Below are positions 59,202 to 64,000 of a DNA stretch of 64,000 nucleotides, in pieces. The notes below the pieces were generated by a model. That model was not told the origin of the DNA and searched no databases. It was given only the letters and a program-made list of their open reading frames with translations. The position numbers and the translations under genes were made by a program. Position 1 is the first letter of the stretch. The number at the start of each line of letters is the position of its first letter. Source of the DNA: UMGS1532 sp045542355 (lineage in GTDB: Bacteria > Bacillota > Clostridia > Oscillospirales > Acutalibacteraceae); contig JAZQKX010000025.1 in NCBI GenBank assembly GCA_045542355.1, positions 11,268-75,267 on the forward strand. Reading direction: 5' to 3'.

Positions 59202-60845
59202 ATGTATATTCTTTACTCTGCAATAGTTAGATTTATTCTGCCCGTAATTTCCCTTATAATCCTCGTTCTCAATTTAAGAACTATTTTACACAAGCTAAAG
59301 CGCAAGACTCTGGCTCGATTCGCTGTGGAGAGCTACAGCGATATAGTGGAAATTAAAAGCGCGGAATGTATTATAGGCAGAGGTGTTTTTTGCGATGTTC
59401 GGCTGAAAAGTCCCTCGGCGGCAAAGCAACACGCTCTCCTTACCCTCACTGAATATGGTTTCAAGCTTACCCCCACATCCCCTGAAAATCATGTCTATGT
59501 GAATGGCTACCTTGTTGAGCAGGAGGCGTTTTTGCAGTCAGGTGACAAAATCCGCATTGGCTCCACAATTTTGCAGATTGCTATTAACCCCGCAATTTCA
59601 ATCAATGCTAAGGCTAAATCCGACGCATCTTCAAAAAAGTGCAGGGTACTGAGCGCTCTGTTTTTAACCACATTTCAGTTGCTTTGTTGCGGTGGATTTG
59701 TGCTTAAAGATTTTTCCGCCGCCCCCACAACCGTTATGGTCTTCGGCGGTCTCATCGCCGTGGAATGGCTGTATCTGCTTATCCGCGGTTTTAAAAGCAA
59801 TGTAGAAATCGAGCTGTCGGCTCTGTATCTCACAAGTGTCGGCTTTTGTGTCGCCGCCTCATCGGGTATTGATTTGCTGATAAAACAGGGAATATTCGCG
59901 GCGGCGGGGATTCTGCTCTTTATATTGCTGGTATTTGTTATTTCCAATCTCAATCTTATCGAAAAACTCCAGATTCCCGTTGCGGTATTCTCGATAGCTC
60001 TGTTGCTTTTTAATATGTTTTTCGGAATATATGTCAACGGCTCTAAAAACTGGATTGCCATAGGTCCTGTTTCTTTCCAGCCCTCGGAGTTAATCAAGGT
60101 AAGCCTTGTGTTTATAAGCGCATCTGCTCTGGACAAGCTTTTGAACGTTAAGAGTCTATCGGCGTTTTTAGGCTTCTCCTTTTTCTGCTTCGCGGCATTG
60201 GCTTTCATGCGAGATTTCGGCACGGCATCGGTCTATTTCGGCACCATGATTATAATACTCAGTCTCCGCCTCTGCGACCTGAAAATCGTTTTGGGTATTG
60301 CCGGGGGCGCTGTGGTAGCGGGACTTGGAATAATTAAGTTTATCCCCTATATTTCCAACCGCTTTGCCACCTATTTACACGCTTGGGAATTTGCCGATTC
60401 GGGCGGATATCAGCAGACACAGACCATGATGGCAACCTCAGGCGGCGGACTTTTCGGCATGGGTGCAGGAAATGGTGATTTAACAGGAGTTTTCGCCGCA
60501 GATACCGATTTGGTCTTTGGTATCATAGCTGAGGAGTTTGGTGTTATTCTGGCGCTTATAACGGTATTGCACTTTGCTCTGCTTGTGATTTATGCCGCAA
60601 TATGTATACCTCGCACCCGTTCCATATATTACGCTGTTACTGCATCTGCCGCGGCGGGTATATTCATCTTCCAAGCGGCGCTTAATATATTCGGCTCTTT
60701 GGACATGCTCCCTCTCACAGGTGTTACCATGCCCTTTATTAGTGTGGGCGGCTCGTCAATGTTGGCGTCATGGATGCTCCTTAGCTTTATAAAAGCTGGC
60801 GGCACCCATACCGTCTCTTTGCGCCCGAAAGGAGGAGACGTATGA
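59202..60845 (+). CDS. FHA domain-SEDS (FtsW/RodA-type) fusion
   Basis: A 547-residue protein. An N-terminal membrane helix (about 8-28) is followed by a cytoplasmic FHA domain (about 50-130: ECIIGRGVFCDVRLKSPSAA, KQHALLTLTEYGF, NHVYVNGYLV, GDKIRIGSTILQI), which binds phosphothreonine. Then comes a SEDS glycosyltransferase core with about ten helices: SKNWIAIGPVSFQPSELIKV, MRDFGTASVYF, AADTDLVFGIIAEEFG (catalytic Asp region) and GVTMPFISVGGSSMLA. It polymerises lipid II together with the PBP gene that overlaps its 3' end by 4 bp. The fusion implies control by a Ser/Thr kinase such as PrkC. GGAAAGGGAG lies before the ATG. Confidence 0.93.
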   Translation: MYILYSAIVRFILPVISLIILVLNLRTILHKLKRKTLARFAVESYSDIVEIKSAECIIGRGVFCDVRLKSPSAAKQHALLTLTEYGFKLTPTSPENHVYVNGYLVEQEAFLQSGDKIRIGSTILQIAINPAISINAKAKSDASSKKCRVLSALFLTTFQLLCCGGFVLKDFSAAPTTVMVFGGLIAVEWLYLLIRGFKSNVEIELSALYLTSVGFCVAASSGIDLLIKQGIFAAAGILLFILLVFVISNLNLIEKLQIPVAVFSIALLLFNMFFGIYVNGSKNWIAIGPVSFQPSELIKVSLVFISASALDKLLNVKSLSAFLGFSFFCFAALAFMRDFGTASVYFGTMIIILSLRLCDLKIVLGIAGGAVVAGLGIIKFIPYISNRFATYLHAWEFADSGGYQQTQTMMATSGGGLFGMGAGNGDLTGVFAADTDLVFGIIAEEFGVILALITVLHFALLVIYAAICIPRTRSIYYAVTASAAAGIFIFQAALNIFGSLDMLPLTGVTMPFISVGGSSMLASWMLLSFIKAGGTHTVSLRPKGGDV

Positions 60846-62221
60846 AAAAGCTATCCTTACGCTCGGCAATAATGCTTTTCATTGCCGCAGTGTTTATACT
60901 GGGTCTCTGCGTATTCTGCGCTCTTTATATCGGCAAGTCGGCAGATTGGACCACCTATCAAGGCAACCACAGACTCTACACCGCAGGTGAGTTTGCAGGT
61001 GGCGGCGAGATAACCGACATTGCGGGTACAGTTTTAAGCAAAACCGATAACGGAAAGCGTGTGTACAACAACAATTACTCCACCAGACTCTCTACCCTCC
61101 ACGCTGTGGGCGATACCCGCGGTTTCATAAACACGGGTGTGCAGACCGCATTCAGAGACAAACTTTCGGGATATAATGCCATAACAGGGCTTTTCTCAAC
61201 CAATGTTGGATACAGCGACATGCAACTAACCATCAATGCCGATATATGCTCTGCAGCACTCAACGCCCTGGGCAGACACAAGGGCACTGTTGGGCTTTAC
61301 GATTATAAAACAGGTGAACTTCTATGTATGGTAAGTTCCCCCACCTTTGACATAGAAAATGCCGAAGATGTTTTCGCCACCGAAAAGGATGACGACAAGG
61401 GTGTATTTATAAATAGATTTTTAGACGCTACTTATGCGCCGGGTTCCACCTTTAAGGTGGTCACAGCTATGGCGGCGGTGGAAAAATTAGACGACGCTTA
61501 TAACCGCACCTACACCTGTAAGGGTGGTTGTGAAATAGGTGGAGAGACGGTTAAATGCACAGGCTACCACGGAGATATTAAATTGGAAAAAGCCTTTGCC
61601 GTTTCCTGCAACAGCTACTTCTCTCAGTTGGCTGTGGATTTAGGCAAGAAAACCATGACTGAGTATGCCGAAAAATTTGGCTTTAATAAGAAATATTATC
61701 TTGAGGGATTGTCCGCCGCTACAAGCAGCTACGACGTAAGCAATGCACGAGAAATCCAGCTTGGCTGGTCGGGTATCGGTCAGTATAACGATATGCAAAA
61801 CCCTCTGCAGTACCTCACCTCTGTTGGCGCGGTAGCAAACGGCGGAACACCTGTAAAGCCCTATCTTATTAAAAAGATTAAGAATGCCTACGGACTCACT
61901 ACCTATCGCGGAAAAGGTCAAAAGGGCTCACGGGTTTGCTCAGAGGACACTGCCGAAAAATTGCAAAAGCTCATGCGTGGCGCAGTTGAAATAACCTACG
62001 GCGCGTCATTCTTTGGAGACCTTACAGTCTGCGGAAAGACAGGTACCGCCGAGGTAGATAAGAAAATACCCCACGCGGAATTTATAGGATTTTGCACAGA
62101 TGAAGAATATCCCTTTGCCTTTATAGTTGTTGCGGAAGAAGGCGGAAGCGGTAACGACCTTGCAAAATCCATTGCCAATAAAACTTTACAAGCGGCAAAA
62201 AAATATTACGACTCAAAATAA
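60842..62221 (+). CDS. Class B penicillin-binding protein (PBP2/PbpA-like transpeptidase)
   Basis: A 459-residue membrane-anchored transpeptidase. One N-terminal helix (about 9-30) is followed by a short dimerisation region and the penicillin-binding domain: catalytic Ser202-x-x-Lys205 (GSTFKVV), Ser255-x-Asn257 (SCNSYF) and Lys399-Thr-Gly (CGKTGTAEV). It crosslinks peptidoglycan as the partner of the SEDS enzyme encoded by the overlapping upstream gene. The compact size resembles actinobacterial PbpA and clostridial elongation or sporulation PBPs. Confidence 0.95.
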   Translation: MKKLSLRSAIMLFIAAVFILGLCVFCALYIGKSADWTTYQGNHRLYTAGEFAGGGEITDIAGTVLSKTDNGKRVYNNNYSTRLSTLHAVGDTRGFINTGVQTAFRDKLSGYNAITGLFSTNVGYSDMQLTINADICSAALNALGRHKGTVGLYDYKTGELLCMVSSPTFDIENAEDVFATEKDDDKGVFINRFLDATYAPGSTFKVVTAMAAVEKLDDAYNRTYTCKGGCEIGGETVKCTGYHGDIKLEKAFAVSCNSYFSQLAVDLGKKTMTEYAEKFGFNKKYYLEGLSAATSSYDVSNAREIQLGWSGIGQYNDMQNPLQYLTSVGAVANGGTPVKPYLIKKIKNAYGLTTYRGKGQKGSRVCSEDTAEKLQKLMRGAVEITYGASFFGDLTVCGKTGTAEVDKKIPHAEFIGFCTDEEYPFAFIVVAEEGGSGNDLAKSIANKTLQAAKKYYDSK

Positions 62222-62302
62222 AAACACACAGTCACCATATAAGGTATAAAATTCATTACGCGTGGGAAAATAACGGTGAAGTTATTTTAAGGTGTGACGT
62301 GT

Positions 62303-62752
62303 ATGAGGGTCAAGATTAGCAAAAAGGAATATGACGAGCTGGTTAAAAAGGCATCTCCCCCATCCCCTAAGCTAAAAAACTGCATTTGGGCGTTTATGGT
62401 GGGCGGTGGAATTTGTACCTTTGGTCAACTGTTGCTCACTCTTTATAAATATTTAGGTCTCAGTGAGGAGGTGGCAAGTGCCACCGTCACCGTGACTATT
62501 ATATTCCTGACAGTTCTTTTCACAGCGTTAGGTCTTTTTGACAAGTTGGCAAAAAGAGCTGGAGCAGGTACCCTTGTACCCGTGTCAGGATTTGCAAATG
62601 CCGTCGCCTCCCCCGCCATAGAATTCAAAAGCGAGGGTTTTATCCTCGGTCTGGGTGCTAAGATGTTCACCATCGCAGGGCCGGTGATCGTGTACGGTGT
62701 GTCTGCAAGTGTAGTGTATGGACTGATTTATTGGATAACCACATTATTTTAA
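62303..62752 (+). CDS. spoVAC: Stage V sporulation protein AC
   Basis: A 149-residue inner-membrane protein of the spore channel that moves dipicolinic acid into the developing spore. Marks: KNCIWAFMVGGGICTFGQLL, LFDKLAKRAGAGTLVPVSGF, ANAVASPAIEFKSEGFILGL and GAKMFTIAGPVIVYG. The ATG at 62303 has AAGGTG upstream; a GTG 9 bp earlier overlaps it. Usual partners spoVAD and spoVAE do not follow. A diverged 3' fragment of a second spoVAC lies at 63541-63663. Confidence 0.94.
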   Translation: MRVKISKKEYDELVKKASPPSPKLKNCIWAFMVGGGICTFGQLLLTLYKYLGLSEEVASATVTVTIIFLTVLFTALGLFDKLAKRAGAGTLVPVSGFANAVASPAIEFKSEGFILGLGAKMFTIAGPVIVYGVSASVVYGLIYWITTLF

Positions 62753-62754
62753 CA

Positions 62755-62786
62755 AAAAGGCTTGACCAAATCGGTCAAGCCCTTTC
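62755..62786. terminator. Terminator of spoVAC
   Basis: GGCTTGACC-aaat-CGGTCAAGCC followed by CTTTCTG; nearly the same hairpin recurs at 63737-63766. Confidence 0.85.
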
Positions 62787-62788
62787 TG

Positions 62789-63454
62789 TTATTCTATAGT
62801 AAAGAAACCATCGCTAGTGGTAACATTTAAAATTCCGTAAGAAGAGAGTGTAGTCTTTGGTCCTGTTTCTTGGGGATATCTATAAGGCCACCAAGTTAAG
62901 AACTCTTCGGATACTTGATCAATAGGAGTATCGGGAAGGTAGAAAATGAATTCGGTACATTCTTGCTTTTTGCTGGGATCATACAGTCCATAAGGGGCAC
63001 TTGCTATATAACGGATTTCATCCTCAATCCATTCTTCACCAACTACTTTTTCAGTTTTTACATCTGTTAAAGTCATTTGGTAGGAATACTCATCGACTTT
63101 TTTGATGTTCTCAAACTTTCCAGAAAAATCACAAATGTATGCACTACCCTTCGGATAACCCTCACCGGTTTCGCCCATCTCTGAATCAAGATACCGTCCT
63201 GTAAATGTGCCATCACGGTTTAGTGTTATAGTTGTCCGCCAAGCCCCTGCACCAGAAAGAAAAGAGAATTCTATTGAATCTTGCGGTAAAGGTAAGGACT
63301 CTACTTCCGTGGTGTGTTTTGCTTCGGTGGATATTGTGGTTGTAGGGTCGTCATCGGATATGCTTGGATTACTCTTTTGCAGTTCATTCGAACAAGCGGT
63401 TAAAAGCAAGAAAAGTAATGCTATGACGAGAATAATGCTTAATAACTTTTTCAT
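62789..63454 (-). CDS. Lipoprotein of unknown function
   Basis: A 221-residue secreted lipoprotein: signal peptide 1-20 ending in LLTAC (Cys21), then a Ser/Thr-rich linker (STEAKHTTEVESLP), then a beta-rich domain (WRTTITLNRDGTFTGRYLDS; YQMTLTDVKTEKVVGEEW; ECTEFIFYLPDTPIDQVSEE; ending TSDGFFTIE). A small lipoprotein relative seems to start at the right edge of the window. It has its own promoter and AGGTGG before the ATG, and lies between the intact and the truncated spoVAC copy. Confidence 0.78.
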   Translation of the reverse strand: MKKLLSIILVIALLFLLLTACSNELQKSNPSISDDDPTTTISTEAKHTTEVESLPLPQDSIEFSFLSGAGAWRTTITLNRDGTFTGRYLDSEMGETGEGYPKGSAYICDFSGKFENIKKVDEYSYQMTLTDVKTEKVVGEEWIEDEIRYIASAPYGLYDPSKKQECTEFIFYLPDTPIDQVSEEFLTWWPYRYPQETGPKTTLSSYGILNVTTSDGFFTIE

Positions 63455-63475
63455 AAAACCACCTCACTTTATTTC

Positions 63476-63504
63476 ATTATACCACACCGCCGTTTTAATG
63501 TAAA
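63476..63504 (-). promoter_or_regulatory. Promoter of the lipoprotein gene
   Basis: Minus strand TTTACA (63499-63504), 17-bp spacer, TATAAT (63476-63481). Confidence 0.75.
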
Positions 63505-63540
63505 TGTTATTTTAAATGGGTGTGTCCTATATTGACAGCA

Positions 63541-63663
63541 GCAGAGGGGTTCATATTAGGAGTTGGAGCGAAGATGTTTACGATTGCAGGCCCTGTGATC
63601 GTGTATGGTGTGTCGGCATCCGTAGTATACGGTTTGATCTATTGGATAACCACATTATTTTGA
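63541..63663 (+). pseudogene. 3' fragment of a second spoVAC
   Basis: Forty codons, AEGFILGVGAKMFTIAGPVI then VYGVSASVVYGLIYWITTLF and stop, equal to the C-terminus of SpoVAC (62303-62752) but for one or two residues. Many codons differ silently, so it is an old duplicate or a foreign allele, except for the last 22 bp before the stop which are identical. No 5' part exists. Confidence 0.9.
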
Positions 63664-63735
63664 TCGTAGGGACACCCGTCCTCGGGTGTCCGGGGATATG
63701 CGTTTTCGGACATCGCAGGAGCGGTGTCCCTACGA
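63664..63735. mobile_element. 72-bp MITE-like element
   Basis: Perfect 13-bp terminal inverted repeats TCGTAGGGACACC / GGTGTCCCTACGA enclose a GC-richer core with an internal CACCCG-tcct-CGGGTG hairpin and no coding capacity. It sits exactly between the spoVAC fragment's stop and the hairpin terminator that directly follows the stop in the intact copy, so it inserted there after the duplication. Confidence 0.8.
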
Positions 63736-63736
63736 G

Positions 63737-63766
63737 AAAAGGCTTGACCAATCGGTCAAGCCTTTT
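63737..63766. terminator. Terminator, duplicate of the spoVAC terminator
   Basis: AAAAGGCTTGACC-aat-CGGTCAAGCCTTTT; the same stem as at 62755-62786 and usable on both strands. Confidence 0.85.
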
Positions 63767-63774
63767 AATAAGAT

Positions 63775-64000
63775 TTAATCGTATTTTGAAATAATATAGT
63801 CGGGACGGGTTGCGGCATTATTCTCAGCCCATATTTCATTATCACAAGAGTAACAAATCACACCAATATCTGCTGATTGAATCCAAATGTTATAGGTGTC
63901 TTTTTCCCAACATATCCCCCAAAAATCCGAGGCACGAGCAGGAGTAAAAGTATATACAGGTTCATCGTTGTCGTTGTATATCACAACGTCTATGAAAGAA
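63775..64000 (-). CDS. C-terminal part of an unrecognised protein (runs off the window)
   Basis: At least 74 residues are open to the right edge of the window on the minus strand, ending SFIDVVIYNDNDEPVYTF, then TPARASDFWGICWEKDTYNI, then GVICYSCDNEIWAENNAATR and PDYIISKYD. It is rich in aromatic residues and looks like an extracytoplasmic beta domain. The start lies outside. The bidirectional hairpin at 63737-63766 ends its transcript. Confidence 0.6.
   Translation of the reverse strand, partial: SFIDVVIYNDNDEPVYTFTPARASDFWGICWEKDTYNIWIQSADIGVICYSCDNEIWAENNAATRPDYIISKYD

Overview
The window looks like chromosome of an anaerobic, low-to-mid GC, spore-forming member of the Clostridia (probably Oscillospirales/Ruminococcaceae-like; lineage is inferred from gene content, not searched). 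Pointers are pyruvate formate-lyase, formate-THF ligase, ferredoxin-type proteins, SpoVAC, strong AGGAGG ribosome binding sites, sigma-A type TTGACA-N17-TATAAT promoters and hairpin/U-tract terminators. Most of it is a well-packed core genome; accessory character is concentrated at about 46.2-50.0 kb and at the right end.

Layout. 1-1.0 kb: 5' part of pflB behind a ZTP (pfl-motif) riboswitch. 1.1-8.6 kb: a surface-protein remnant, a DUF4349 lipoprotein, a divergent ferredoxin/Crp pair, glycerol-1-phosphate dehydrogenase plus glycerophosphodiesterase with a broken DeoR regulator opposite, tRNA-Gln, DUF421/DUF4363 membrane proteins and a small XRE regulator. 8.9-22.9 kb: a purine de novo cluster read leftwards (purE-purF-purM-purN-IMP cyclohydrolase-purH-purD-purL-fhs-rdgB-purC), headed by a consensus promoter and a second ZTP riboswitch. 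23-35.4 kb: tuf-fusA-rpsG-rpsL and rpoC-rpoB, each group with its own promoter. 35.6-45.6 kb: OPT transporter with a PqqD-like partner, MATE exporter, NSS symporter, and the run lon-ysxC-methyltransferase-hslO. 45.7-46.2 kb: five tRNA genes. 46.2-50.0 kb: an AT-rich island of small unrecognised, mostly membrane proteins; three are preceded by related arrays of small hairpins that end in an almost identical extended -10 promoter. 50.0-64 kb: tRNA-Val, a PHP phosphoesterase, a GntR/ABC operon with an obvious operator, a frameshifted DUF4234 gene, an EamA transporter plus formyltransferase, ruvX plus a phosphatase, a PfkB-type sugar kinase, a Cys-rich conserved protein, uppP, an FHA-SEDS fusion with its class B PBP, spoVAC, and a second truncated spoVAC copy with a 72-bp MITE inserted before its terminator.

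How the parts fit. PflB makes formate, Fhs turns it into 10-formyl-THF, and PurN and PurH use 10-formyl-THF in purine synthesis. ZTP/ZMP accumulates when 10-formyl-THF runs short, so the two ZTP riboswitches would switch formate supply and formate use together. Unusual enzymology in the same cluster includes a PurF without the catalytic N-terminal cysteine and a PurH split from its IMP cyclohydrolase. The best candidate for something undescribed is the hairpin-array/promoter element at 46.2, 48.0 and 48.9 kb, which appears to place a ready-made promoter in front of unrelated small genes.
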